From Candidatus Aminicenantota bacterium (GTDB taxonomy: Bacteria; Acidobacteriota; Aminicenantia; Aminicenantales; Aminicenantaceae), in NCBI GenBank assembly GCA_014727835.1, contig WJMT01000129.1:1-64000 (forward strand): a stretch of DNA of 64,000 nt, given 5' to 3'. The position numbers and the translations under genes are program-made. Below the pieces are notes generated by a model. It was not told the origin of the DNA, searched no databases, and saw nothing but the letters and a program-made list of their open reading frames with translations. Positions 1 through 8,155 of this stretch are shown here, one piece after another (the first letter of the stretch is position 1; every line of letters begins with the position of its first letter).

Positions 1-762
1 CTGATCATTGCCAGGATGGATCTGCTCTTGAGTGCCCGAACCCGGATCAAAGAAAAAATCGCTCTTTTGGGAGAAAAAGGATTTGCTTTGAATCTGATGT
101 ACATTGTGTTTGTGATCTTTATGACAGTAGGGCTCATCTTGTCCCGGTCCCGTTCAGCTTTGTTCTCCATTGTGGTGATGTTTTTGGTGTTTTTTCATTT
201 GTCTGTGTTCTATTTCAGAGGAAGTGTGATCTCAAGAACCGGTTTGAGAAGATTCATCCAGGTCTTGTTCATTTTTATCATCCTGTTTGCTGTTTATGCC
301 GGTATAGATTCCACTCTGGAAAGATTTTCCAAGGAAGGCCTTCTCGGCGGACAGAGGCCTCAGTACTGGGCTAACACCTGGGAAATGGCCAAGGACTATC
401 CTTTGTTCGGAACCGGATTGGGAACCTTTGCTTTGGTCTATCCTGCTTACGAAGACATTGGATTGTATGGATTTTTAAGGCATGCTCACAATGACTATTT
501 GGAGTATTTTTCTGAATTGGGACTGATCGGATTTGGGCTTTTAGCCGGAGCACTTCTCTTTATGGTGATTTGCTCGTTTCTGCGGTTTAGGAAAGAGAGA
601 AATCCCTGGGTCAAGGGTTTGAGTATGGGTTGTTTTGTGGCTTTGGCTGTGATCGCAGTCCACAGCTTCTCAGATTTCAATCTGCATATTCCGGCCAATA
701 TGATTTTGTTCACTGTGATCGTGTCTCTGTGCTGGGTGCTCACCAGGAAGATGGAGCAATGA
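1..762 (+). CDS. O-antigen ligase / Wzy-type polymerase family protein, 5' end outside window
   Basis: The frame is open to the first base of the window, so the gene starts upstream; the first internal ATG is at 16. At least three hydrophobic segments are visible (about residues 25-48, 75-95 and 170-190 from that ATG). The periplasmic-loop signature GTGLGTF followed by HAHNDYLEYFSELGLIG is the hallmark of the Wzy_C/WaaL family, which joins polysaccharide chains to lipid A core or polymerises repeat units at the inner membrane. The C-terminal TRKMEQ and TGA at 760-762 lie inside a 25-bp stretch repeated at 1002-1026. Family assignment is firm; ligase versus polymerase cannot be decided. Confidence 0.85.
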   Translation: MIIARMDLLLSARTRIKEKIALLGEKGFALNLMYIVFVIFMTVGLILSRSRSALFSIVVMFLVFFHLSVFYFRGSVISRTGLRRFIQVLFIFIILFAVYAGIDSTLERFSKEGLLGGQRPQYWANTWEMAKDYPLFGTGLGTFALVYPAYEDIGLYGFLRHAHNDYLEYFSELGLIGFGLLAGALLFMVICSFLRFRKERNPWVKGLSMGCFVALAVIAVHSFSDFNLHIPANMILFTVIVSLCWVLTRKMEQ

Positions 763-1026
763 TGAAATATGGTATGGCTTGCGCTCCGTTCAGATTTTAT
801 ACGCCATTCTTCTTCACTTTTTTCGGCTGCTGCGCAACTCCCCCCGTCCGTGGGTCAAACATGCTCGCAGCTCGGCTTTGCCGAGTTCCCTTGAAAAGAT
901 TCATCAGAAGGCTAAATCTTCAAAGTCGCTTCAGCCATAGCCATATTTCATTATTTGTTGAATGGGGGAAAGAGAGGAAAAAGGCTATTCATATTATTAA
1001 AACCAGGAAGATGGAGCAATGATGAA
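742..1026. repeat. 25-bp exact direct repeats (742-766 and 1002-1026) flanking a 235-bp insert
   Basis: The 25 bases at 742-766 recur exactly at 1002-1026. The first copy carries the last codons and stop of the O-antigen ligase gene; the second carries the Shine-Dalgarno region and start codon of the TPR gene. Removing the insert plus one copy would leave the two genes overlapping by ATGA, a typical operon junction. The simplest reading is an insertion that duplicated its target and left both genes intact. Confidence 0.9.
767..1001 (+). repeat. Dispersed repeat family 1, copy 1 (structured non-coding element)
   Basis: The core at about 774-942 matches the reverse complement of 7262-7431 over its whole length. 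It is nearly identical over a block of about 40 bases containing ACTCCCCCCGTCCGTG and GTCAAACATGCTC. A hairpin has stem 871-876 (CTCGGC) and 880-885 (GCCGAG). Near-terminal inverted repeats are visible: ATATGGTATGGCT at 767-779 against the reverse complement of AGCCATAGCCATAT at 933-946. No convincing ORF is present. It sits inside an otherwise compact operon. Function and mobility are unknown. Confidence 0.8.
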
Positions 1027-2695
1027 GAGAATGACTTTGTTGGTGGGGATCGGGCTTCTGATCGCGCTCAATTTTTATGTGTACTGGAGTGTGCACTTGT
1101 ACTACAAGGCTGAGAACACTACAGACCGAGCGAAAAAAGTCTCTCTTCTCCATAGATCCCGGCAGATGGTTCCTCTGAATGATAAAGTCACCTATGAGTT
1201 GGGAAAGGTTTATTTTGACCGGGGAGTGACAGAGGTTGCCAATGAAGCCCAGAGGAATGAAAACCTGGAACGATCCCTTGAACATTTCATTCAGTCTGTC
1301 CGTTTGAATCCTGGAAATTATGCCAGTCATTTCCGTCTGGCTCAGGCACTGTCCTATCAGAATTATTTTCAGCAGGTCCAAATCGATCCTATTGACCAGT
1401 ACAAAAAAGCCGCTGTTTTGACCACCTTTGATGAACAGATTTATTTTGAGATGGCAAGGATCTTGATGCAGAACTGGGAGGATCTGTCCCGGGAAGACAA
1501 AGAATATGCTGTGGATATGATGAAAAATGTGATCGGGGTGAAAAAGCAGCAGGGACTCCGGGATGTGATCCAGGTTTGGGGCACTTACATCAATGATTAT
1601 TCTGTTATGAATGAAATTCTCCCTCAGAACCCTGAGTCGTTCCGGATTTATGCTGATTATTTGGGGGCAAGGTCTTTGAGCCTGACTGAAAGACTGGATA
1701 AGCTCGCCAGAGCTGAGACCATGGAATTCAGCCAAGCCAAACAGTTTTTTAACAGAGGACAGAGAGAAGCAAGACTCTATCACATGAAAACAGCATTGAA
1801 TCATCTCTCCTCAAGTCTCAGTCGGCTTGAGCGGATCAAATTTTATCAGGAGCTGATCAAAGAGAAATGGATCGATGAACAGGAACACACGGACATCAAA
1901 AAATCTGTGCTTCTTGGATTGATCAAATTAAAGATCCAAAGAACAGGGACCTTAAAAGATGCGGAATCCCATCTCAAAGCTTATCTGGGATTGGAGCAAG
2001 AAGAAATTCCTACAGAGGAGCTGGAGACCTATTTGGAAGATCGAGGACTGCTTGAGGTCAAACCAGGAATCAGTGAACATGTTCTTCGGATGTATTTCAA
2101 GCTCATCTTTGATTTCAAACAGCACCGTTATAGAGAAGTGATCAGGCAGAGTGTTCAGGTGGAAAACCTGTTTTTTTCTTTAACTTCAGAGTATCGAGAG
2201 GAATTGGTGAGAATGCTGCAAATTGTGGGCGATTCGTATCAAAGGATTGATTTTGTCTATGATGCAGGAGAGTTTTATCAGAAAGCCCTGGAGAGAGACC
2301 CTCGAAATATCTATACCTTATTGAAGATGCGTGAAAATTACGTGCGTCTCAATGATGAAGATGAGATCACAGAGATCGACAGAAAGCTCTCAGACATTGT
2401 TATGCCGGAGGAAATGATATTTGATCAGATTGAAATCCAAAAAGATAAGACTTTTCAGATCCCTCTGTTGTTCACCGAAGAGTCAACACTGTCCATTGAT
2501 ATTGAATTTGAGCCCCAAGCCATAGATCCTTTGGTGGCGGTTTTTTTTAATGGAAAAGTGGTTGACGAGCAGTATAGTGATGAAGGATGGGTATCTGATT
2601 TGGAGCTTCCAGCCAAACGCGGCAAAAACATTCTGGAGCTCAAGCCCTTGAACAGTGATGTTCGAATCACAAAAATTTTGAAAAGACAGCCCTAG
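1019..2695 (+). CDS. TPR-repeat membrane-anchored protein
   Basis: 558 residues. A single N-terminal membrane segment (about residues 5-24) is followed by a helical region with TPR-like units, for example around residues 85-115 (SVRLNPGNYASHFRLAQAL) and near 415-445 (FYQKALERDPRNIYTLLKMRENY). The last 90 residues look like a beta-rich domain. TPR proteins of this form often act as assembly partners in envelope polysaccharide pathways, which fits the ligase upstream; a specific role is not visible. AGGAAG at 1005-1010 is a plausible ribosome-binding site for ATG 1019 or 1022. That region is part of the duplicated 25 bp, so this copy may carry the translation signals for the gene. Confidence 0.8.
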   Translation: MMKRMTLLVGIGLLIALNFYVYWSVHLYYKAENTTDRAKKVSLLHRSRQMVPLNDKVTYELGKVYFDRGVTEVANEAQRNENLERSLEHFIQSVRLNPGNYASHFRLAQALSYQNYFQQVQIDPIDQYKKAAVLTTFDEQIYFEMARILMQNWEDLSREDKEYAVDMMKNVIGVKKQQGLRDVIQVWGTYINDYSVMNEILPQNPESFRIYADYLGARSLSLTERLDKLARAETMEFSQAKQFFNRGQREARLYHMKTALNHLSSSLSRLERIKFYQELIKEKWIDEQEHTDIKKSVLLGLIKLKIQRTGTLKDAESHLKAYLGLEQEEIPTEELETYLEDRGLLEVKPGISEHVLRMYFKLIFDFKQHRYREVIRQSVQVENLFFSLTSEYREELVRMLQIVGDSYQRIDFVYDAGEFYQKALERDPRNIYTLLKMRENYVRLNDEDEITEIDRKLSDIVMPEEMIFDQIEIQKDKTFQIPLLFTEESTLSIDIEFEPQAIDPLVAVFFNGKVVDEQYSDEGWVSDLELPAKRGKNILELKPLNSDVRITKILKRQP

Positions 2696-2703
2696 AGATT
2701 TCC

Positions 2704-2737
2704 AATTCCTAGTAAAATAAAATTCCTAGTAAAATAA
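2704..2737 (+). repeat. Tandem 17-bp direct repeat upstream of a promoter
   Basis: The unit AATTCCTAGTAAAATAA occurs twice head to tail (2704-2720 and 2721-2737), ending 14 bp before the -35 box of the following promoter. It is AT-rich and could be an upstream promoter element, a regulator site or slippage. Nothing more can be said from sequence. Confidence 0.8.
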
Positions 2738-2751
2738 TATACAAAACTCTA

Positions 2752-2780
2752 TTGACAAAATAGATTTTTGAGTCTATATT
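2752..2780 (+). promoter_or_regulatory. Sigma-70 type promoter
   Basis: TTGACA at 2752-2757, a 17-base spacer, then TATATT at 2775-2780. It lies 22 bases upstream of the ATG at 2803. This is one of the best consensus promoters in the window and implies the secreted protein starts its own transcription unit. Confidence 0.8.
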
Positions 2781-2802
2781 TAACTATACCTAAGGAGGAA
2801 AC

Positions 2803-3606
2803 ATGAACAGAGGCGCCCATAAAAAATACACATCCATTGTCCTGTGTTTTGCCCTGATAGTTTTGTACCTTCCGAATTTAGCCAAGGCGGAAGAGAACAA
2901 AACAGGGAACCTCACTGGATTTGTTTTTGGTGAAGACGGGACAATTCCGGTTGAAGGAGCGGTGGTAACTTTAAGAAATGTCTCCACCGGTCAAGTCTAT
3001 AAAAGTCCGGGAACCGACAACCAGGGAACGTTCAAAGTCGAACAGATGCAGACCGGTATGTACGTGATGGGAGTGACATCTGAGAGCGGGAACTTCAATG
3101 CTGATGATTTGGTTGGAGTTCGTGAAGGAAAAACAGAAAAAATTTCCATTGCATTGAAGCAGTATGAGGAAGGAAGCGAAGACACAGAAAAGGGGAAAAA
3201 CGGCCAGGATCGAAAAGGCGAAGAGCTGGTTGGAAGAGTGATTGAATACGAACCCAACTCACAAATCGCGATTGTGGAGATCATTGAAGGCGTCGAGCTG
3301 AGAAAAGAAGATGAGATCCATGCTCTCAAACCTGACGAAGAAGAGAGTGAATCAGAGACTGATTTCTATCAGATCGTCAATGTTTTGACTCTCAATGATG
3401 AGCCCATTAAAAAAGCCAAAGAAGGGCAGATCGTAGCCATCTACATGGAAGAAGATGTGCTCCCCGGCGACCTGGTTTATCTGGTGAAAAGAAAAGGGAT
3501 TGTACCGATATTCCTGATCCCCATAGGAGCTGCTTTGGTGGTCGGAGCGGTCACACTCTCTGAGCCCGATGATGAGCCGGATGATGTGACCCAAATAAAG
3601 AAATAG
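2803..3606 (+). CDS. Secreted protein with carboxypeptidase-regulatory-like domain
   Basis: 267 residues with a Sec signal peptide ending near AKA (residues 27-29). Residues about 35-120 (GNLTGFVFGEDG... PVEGAVVTLRN... GTFKVEQMQTGMYVMGV) fit the transthyretin-like CarboxypepD_reg fold, a beta-sandwich common in outer-membrane and secreted proteins. A charged linker follows, then a region that may be a second beta domain, and a hydrophobic segment near the C-terminus (IPIFLIPIGAALVVGAVTL region) that could anchor it. A strong ribosome-binding site (AAGGAGGA, 2792-2799) and a consensus promoter precede it. Function is unknown; a surface or envelope structural role is inferred. Confidence 0.75.
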   Translation: MNRGAHKKYTSIVLCFALIVLYLPNLAKAEENKTGNLTGFVFGEDGTIPVEGAVVTLRNVSTGQVYKSPGTDNQGTFKVEQMQTGMYVMGVTSESGNFNADDLVGVREGKTEKISIALKQYEEGSEDTEKGKNGQDRKGEELVGRVIEYEPNSQIAIVEIIEGVELRKEDEIHALKPDEEESESETDFYQIVNVLTLNDEPIKKAKEGQIVAIYMEEDVLPGDLVYLVKRKGIVPIFLIPIGAALVVGAVTLSEPDDEPDDVTQIKK

Positions 3607-3712
3607 GTATCTGATATTCCAGCATTTCATGAATTGAGTATTATCTAGCTGTATAAGTCTGCAATTTTTTATTCTTCATTAAACCATATCAATTCTTCAT
3701 TCACCCCTTTTT

Positions 3713-4891
3713 ATGATGTCTGCTGAAACAAGACTTCTGGTTTTGTGTTCAAAACTGGAAACGGATTCTGAACAGGAAGCTGAAGTCCAAAACATTTTAG
3801 ACCTGGACCTGGACTGGTCTGAAGTCCTGGTCCGTGCTGATGATGAGGGAGTTACACCTCTTCTGTATAAGAAAATTAGGCTTCACTCACAAAAAGTTCC
3901 TGAGGAAGTTCTCAGCAAATTGCATTTCATCTATATCCGGAATGCGGCCCGGAACCTCTATCTGCTCACTTCTCTCAAGCCCTTATTAGAAGCGGTGGAG
4001 GAATCAGGCCTGAGAGCGGCTTTGATTAAAGGAGCCCGTTTGGTCAACACATTGTATAAAGATATCGGAGCCCGGTTTTTTATCGATGTGGACCTTCTGG
4101 TCTATCCTCCCCACAGAAAAAGCATACTCAAATTACTCTCTGGTTTGGGATTTGTGCAGACTTTCAGCCCGCATGTTCATCACGCATTGAGTGAGCGGGA
4201 GAAGATGTTTTGGACGTTTCGGCCGGCTTACAAAAAGGGAAACCTTGAGCTGGAACTGCATTACAACTTCCCTGGTCTTCATATGCCCTTTTCCATGACA
4301 GATGACCTCTGGCAGAACACAAAGAAAATTGACATTGAAGACTCTCCGGCACAAGTGCTTTCTCCTGAATATGAGCTGTGTCTTCTCTGTCTCCACTCTC
4401 AGCAGCACTCTTATTCTCGGCTGGATTGGTTTACTGATATAGCGGGGATGGTCAGGAGTGAGACGCTTCATTGGAGCAAGGTGTTGTCCATATGCCGGAA
4501 AGAGAGGATCCAGGCTTCTGTGTTCTATGGACTGTATCTGGTGAATCAATTCTGGCCAAAGACGGTTCCAGAGAAAGTGCTGGACGGATTTTATGTGTCC
4601 AGACTGGAAAAAAACCTGCTCGAGTTTTTCTGGCCTCTCCATTCAGTCAAGTCCAGAGGGCAGAGGCTTGTGTTTCCCATGCATTCTCCTACTTTTTTTT
4701 CTGTCCTGTCTCGAAAAAGGGCAGATCTTTTCCTGAAAGCAGTGTATCATTTCTTTTTACCGCCCCGCTCCTGGGTGTCTTTTTATTATGGAATTTCTCC
4801 AAATTCGTATAAAATGGTGGTTCATTATTTATGGCGTTTCTGGAGGCCCGTATATCTGGTTTTCAGAAGATTGATTGAAGCAGGACCCTGA
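3713..4891 (+). CDS. Nucleotidyltransferase-like protein of the NTP_transf_5 type
   Basis: 392 residues. The block LIKGARLVNTLYKDIGARFFIDVDLLV (about residues 104-130) matches the family of uncharacterised nucleotidyltransferases found in exopolysaccharide clusters: a K-G-x-x-L turn followed by R-x-x-x-D-x-D with the two acidic metal-binding positions. A second conserved feature, LCLHSQQHSYSRLDWFTDIAGMV, lies near residue 225. The substrate is unknown. It sits between cell-surface genes and an ABC-2 exporter, so a part in polysaccharide or capsule assembly is plausible. No clear Shine-Dalgarno site precedes ATG 3713. Confidence 0.75.
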   Translation: MMSAETRLLVLCSKLETDSEQEAEVQNILDLDLDWSEVLVRADDEGVTPLLYKKIRLHSQKVPEEVLSKLHFIYIRNAARNLYLLTSLKPLLEAVEESGLRAALIKGARLVNTLYKDIGARFFIDVDLLVYPPHRKSILKLLSGLGFVQTFSPHVHHALSEREKMFWTFRPAYKKGNLELELHYNFPGLHMPFSMTDDLWQNTKKIDIEDSPAQVLSPEYELCLLCLHSQQHSYSRLDWFTDIAGMVRSETLHWSKVLSICRKERIQASVFYGLYLVNQFWPKTVPEKVLDGFYVSRLEKNLLEFFWPLHSVKSRGQRLVFPMHSPTFFSVLSRKRADLFLKAVYHFFLPPRSWVSFYYGISPNSYKMVVHYLWRFWRPVYLVFRRLIEAGP

Positions 4892-4892
4892 G

Positions 4893-5672
4893 ATGAAAGC
4901 AATCCAGATAGAAAAGCTCAAAAAAGTCTATCCCGTGGTGAAAGGATACAGGGAGCTCTTATTTCATCCTTTCCGGAGAAAAGGCATCACAGCCTTAAGA
5001 GGCATTGACTTGGAAGTGGAGCCGAGCCAGTGCTTTTGTTTGATGGGACCCAACGGAGCCGGGAAGACCACTTTGATCAAGATATTATCCACCCTGGTCC
5101 TTCCGGATGAAGGAAATGTGATCATAAACGGGCATGACCTGAAAATAAACACAGATGAGGTCAAAAAACACATTGGATTTGCACTGAGTGAAGAGAGAAG
5201 TTTCTACTGGAGGCTGACAGGACTCCAGAATCTGGATTTTTTTGCGGCCCTCAACGGGATCCCGTTATCCCATAGAAGGGAGAAAATTCAGGAAGTTCTG
5301 AACCTGGTGGGGCTGGAGAATGCGGCTGAGAGGAGATTCAACACCTATTCCACAGGAATGCGCCAGATGATGGCCATAGCCAGGGCTCTCCTCACAGATC
5401 CGGACATCCTTTTTGTAGATGAACCCACCAGGAGTCTGGACCCGGTGGCAGCTCAGAATATCAGGAATTTTTTAAGAAAAGATATGGTCGAAAATCACAA
5501 AAAGACCGTGTTCTGGGCCACTCATGATTTGTCCGAAGCACAGGAATTTGCCCACACCATAGCCGTCATTGCCCAAGGGCAGATCAGGGATAAAGGCTCT
5601 GTGTCTGACCTCACAGAACAAGGAAAGATTTCTCTGCAAAAAGTCTATAAGAAAGCAGTGGAGGAGAGCTGA
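4893..5672 (+). CDS. ABC transporter ATP-binding protein
   Basis: About 259 residues. Walker A GPNGAGKTT (near residue 50), signature YSTGMRQMMAIARALL (near 150), Walker B ILFVDEPT (near 170) and the switch histidine ATHD (near 210) are all intact, so the ATPase should be active. It is of the ABC-2 export class (CcmA/NodI-like) and is followed four bases later by a matching permease. The ATG at 4893 overlaps the end of the previous gene less than the in-frame ATG at 4875 and has AGGA about 8 bases upstream; 4875 stays possible. Confidence 0.9.
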   Translation: MKAIQIEKLKKVYPVVKGYRELLFHPFRRKGITALRGIDLEVEPSQCFCLMGPNGAGKTTLIKILSTLVLPDEGNVIINGHDLKINTDEVKKHIGFALSEERSFYWRLTGLQNLDFFAALNGIPLSHRREKIQEVLNLVGLENAAERRFNTYSTGMRQMMAIARALLTDPDILFVDEPTRSLDPVAAQNIRNFLRKDMVENHKKTVFWATHDLSEAQEFAHTIAVIAQGQIRDKGSVSDLTEQGKISLQKVYKKAVEES

Positions 5673-5676
5673 TTTG

Positions 5677-6492
5677 ATGAACACCCTCATACAAAAACTT
5701 TTTGCTTTTTTGAAGCGCGACTTTCTGGAAGAGGCCAGTTATAAATTCTCCTTTGTCACTTCGTTTGTGGGGATTTTTCTTTCTTCTGCCACATTCTTCT
5801 TTATTTCCAAACTGATCTCACCCAACAGTGATTCGGTGCTGGATCCTTATGGCGGTGATTATTTCTCCTTTGTGATCATCGGGATCGCTTTTTCAGGACT
5901 GTTGGCTATGTTTCAGGAGCGGCTTCCTGCTGTCATCAGACAGGCTCAGATCACAGGGACCCTGGAAGCCATTCTGGTGTCCAGAACAAGCATTCCTGTG
6001 ATTTTATTCGGCTCCTCCCTTTATTATTTTCTGTTCTCTGTTGTCTCCACTGTTTTTCATCTTGTTCTGGCTGTGATTGTGTTTGGGATGCAGGTGGAAC
6101 AAATCAACTGGCTCGGTGCTTTGGCTACATTCTTTTTAACTGCGGTGTGTTTTCTCAGCATTGGCATCTTATCTGCTTGTTTTATACTGGTGTACAAAAA
6201 AGGAAATCCCTTTTCCTGGATTTACGGCAGTGTCTCAGGATTGTTGGGAGGGGTGTTTTTCCCCATCAAGGTGCTCCCAGGCTGGATCAAATGGATCTCC
6301 TATCTCCTTCCCATCACTTATTCTCTTGAAGGATTGAGAAAAAGCATCATCACCTCCTCCTCGTTTTCTGAGATCCTTCCCAGTATCCTTGCTTTATCTG
6401 TTTTTGCAGGGATCTTTTTCCCTCTGAGCCTTTACACCTTTCGTTTGGCATTGAAGAAAGCCAAAAAAGATGGTACCCTGACGCATTACTGA
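5677..6492 (+). CDS. ABC-2 type transporter permease
   Basis: 271 residues with six hydrophobic segments and the ABC2_membrane pattern, including the late YGSVSGLLGGVFFPIKVLPGWIK turn typical of NodJ/DrrB-like permeases. It partners the ATPase directly upstream; the exported substrate may be a glycan or lipid intermediate given the neighbourhood. The start at 5677 is chosen because GGAGAG lies just upstream (5662-5667) and the longer reading from 5569 runs through the ATPase gene in another frame. Confidence 0.87.
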   Translation: MNTLIQKLFAFLKRDFLEEASYKFSFVTSFVGIFLSSATFFFISKLISPNSDSVLDPYGGDYFSFVIIGIAFSGLLAMFQERLPAVIRQAQITGTLEAILVSRTSIPVILFGSSLYYFLFSVVSTVFHLVLAVIVFGMQVEQINWLGALATFFLTAVCFLSIGILSACFILVYKKGNPFSWIYGSVSGLLGGVFFPIKVLPGWIKWISYLLPITYSLEGLRKSIITSSSFSEILPSILALSVFAGIFFPLSLYTFRLALKKAKKDGTLTHY

Positions 6493-6497
6493 CTGTG

Positions 6498-7073
6498 ATG
6501 ATGAAACAGATTCTTATCCCCATTCTTTTTTGTTTGTGGTGGGGAATTTTTGGATTGGATACGAACTGGGCTCAAAGCCCCTATTCCTTGGAGGAAGCAT
6601 TGAAAGTGCTGAAGCTCATTGAAAAAGTGAATGCTGTCAAAGATAACGATTATTCAGGCCCTCTGCGTCAGGTAAAGGTCACGGAAAGCGAACTCAATTC
6701 TTATCTGGCTTTTCGGCTGGAGCATGAGGAAGATGTGATGAAAGAGCTGAAGTTGAAATTGTTTGAGGAAAATCGGATCGAGGCCAAAGTGGTGCTTCGG
6801 TTTCAAGGGAAAGGACTTCCCTCATTGCTCATGTCCCGAATGATTTTCTACTTTGATGGTGTCATCAGAGTCAAGGATGGGATGGTCCGGCTGAGGATCC
6901 GGGAACTGTACCTCAACCAGGAGCCGGTTGATCCGCTGCTGTTGGACACAGTGATTTATTTGTCCTCACAATTCCTGGGAACAGAAAACAACAGCTTAAA
7001 GGATTGGTATGAACTTCCATACGGCATCAAAGATGTGCGCATCCAAAGATCAGCCGCCATCTTCTCTTATTAA
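6498..7073 (+). CDS. Exported protein of unknown function
   Basis: About 191 residues. A signal peptide (residues 1-25, cleavage after NWAQ region) is followed by a region rich in alternating hydrophobics with the phrase KVTESELNSYLAFRL, as in proteins that bind or insert into membranes; no family is recognised. Starts at GTG 6495, ATG 6498 or ATG 6501 are all possible and none has a good ribosome-binding site, which suggests coupling to the permease that ends at 6492. The stop codon at 7071-7073 overlaps the first bases of a 34-bp dispersed repeat, so the original 3' end may have been altered by that insertion. Confidence 0.6.
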   Translation: MMKQILIPILFCLWWGIFGLDTNWAQSPYSLEEALKVLKLIEKVNAVKDNDYSGPLRQVKVTESELNSYLAFRLEHEEDVMKELKLKLFEENRIEAKVVLRFQGKGLPSLLMSRMIFYFDGVIRVKDGMVRLRIRELYLNQEPVDPLLLDTVIYLSSQFLGTENNSLKDWYELPYGIKDVRIQRSAAIFSY

Positions 7074-7105
7074 ATACGGGGACACAATACCTATTTACCT
7101 TATTT
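7072..7105 (+). repeat. 34-bp RAYT-linked repeat, solo copy 1
   Basis: Matches the end repeats of the RAYT element at 16228-16261 exactly. It begins inside the stop codon of the preceding gene. Same orientation as the left end of the element. Confidence 0.92.
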
Positions 7106-7573
7106 CATTTCATAATATTTGAACAGAGTTTGAACCATGATAAATTTGTACGGTCATGCATCCACATATTATGAATAAAACAGAATGGTTGATTGAAAAT
7201 CATTGGATAATCGATAGATATTGAATATAATAAAAATTGTATGGATCCCAAGCCCCTTATAATTTGGGTGTTGCTGAAGCGACATTAAAGATTTTGCCTT
7301 CTGAGGACTGTGTTTGAGGGAACTCAGCTTAGCTGAGCTTTGAGCATGTTTGACTCACGGACGGGGGGAGTTGAGCAGAATCCGAAAATACAGTGTGAGG
7401 AATAGCGTTAAAAATTCTTTAGCAAGCACAAGCAATATGTATGCATATAATTTAGAGTCGTAACAGGAAATAAAGTTAAAGTTATATTTTTTGTGAACAT
7501 GAAATTGTTAAGAGCTCTGATAATCATAAATTTGTATGTTCATGCATACATATTTTATGAATAGTCCAGAAAA
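7106..7573. repeat. Gene-free stretch holding repeat family 1, copy 2, between diverged direct repeats
   Basis: No gene is supported here. Positions 7262-7431 hold family 1 in reverse orientation, with the hairpin CTCAGC (7323-7328) and GCTGAG (7332-7337). The fourth base pair of that stem is A-T where copy 1 has G-C, a compensatory change. Outside it, about 40 bases at 7137-7176 resemble 7523-7563 (both contain ATAAATTTGTA, TCATGCAT and TATGAATA). So this copy also lies between direct repeats, now diverged. The right repeat ends just before the rsmD start. Confidence 0.75.
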
Positions 7574-8155
7574 ATGATAAGAATCATAAGCGGAAAATAC
7601 AAAGGCAAACGTCTCAAGCTGGTAAGGAGTCCTAAAGTCAGGCCCATGCCTCACAAACTGAGAGAGACCCTTTTCAACATCATCCAGTTTGAGGTGCCTG
7701 ATATTGTGATCATGGATGGATTTGCCGGAACCGGCTCTGTAGGTCTGGAGGCCTTTAGCAGAGGGGCGAAAGAGGTCTGTTTTGTGGATGACTTTTATCC
7801 TGCCATCAAAGCCATCAAAACCAATATCAGAAGATGCCGCGCAGAGGATTCGACCCGGGTCATTCATAAGGATTTCAACCGAGCTGTGATCAAGCTGTCC
7901 AAAGAAGAAAAAAAGTTTGACCTGATTTTTCTGGACCCTCCGTATGTCATGCTCAAAGAAAGAGATCCTCTTAAGGTGATATACAAGAGAGAGGTCTTGA
8001 GTAGGGGAGGGATCATTGTCTTGAGACGCCATTTTAAAGTCAACTTTAAATCAAAATATTTTGAAATGAGAAGGACCGAGAGAGTGGCTGAGGATGTCAT
8101 TGAATTTTATGGATATGAAGAGACCCCAGATCAAGATCAGACAGAAGAAAAATGA
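7574..8155 (+). CDS. rsmD: 16S rRNA (guanine(966)-N(2))-methyltransferase
   Basis: 193 residues, normal for RsmD. The start MIRIISGKYKGKRL and PMPHKLRETLFNII are the RsmD N-terminal signature; DGFAGTGSVGLEA (near residue 50) binds S-adenosylmethionine and DPPY (near residue 121) is the catalytic motif of N2-guanine methylases. It modifies G966 of 16S rRNA during 30S assembly. The next gene overlaps its stop by ATGA. Upstream there is only a weak ribosome-binding site (CCAGAAAA) and the repeat stretch. Confidence 0.92.
   Translation: MIRIISGKYKGKRLKLVRSPKVRPMPHKLRETLFNIIQFEVPDIVIMDGFAGTGSVGLEAFSRGAKEVCFVDDFYPAIKAIKTNIRRCRAEDSTRVIHKDFNRAVIKLSKEEKKFDLIFLDPPYVMLKERDPLKVIYKREVLSRGGIIVLRRHFKVNFKSKYFEMRRTERVAEDVIEFYGYEETPDQDQTEEK

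Noticed and set aside
630-1022. Reading frame of 130 codons ending in TRKMEQ
   Set aside because: It runs from inside the ligase gene through the inserted repeat and ends in the second copy of the 25-bp duplication; the ending is copied, not coding.
989-1804. 271-codon minus-strand frame opposite the TPR gene
   Set aside because: It is antisense to a well-supported gene and shows no family features.
5569-5676. Longer start for the ABC-2 permease
   Set aside because: These codons overlap the ATPase gene, and a proper ribosome-binding site and membrane start lie at 5677.
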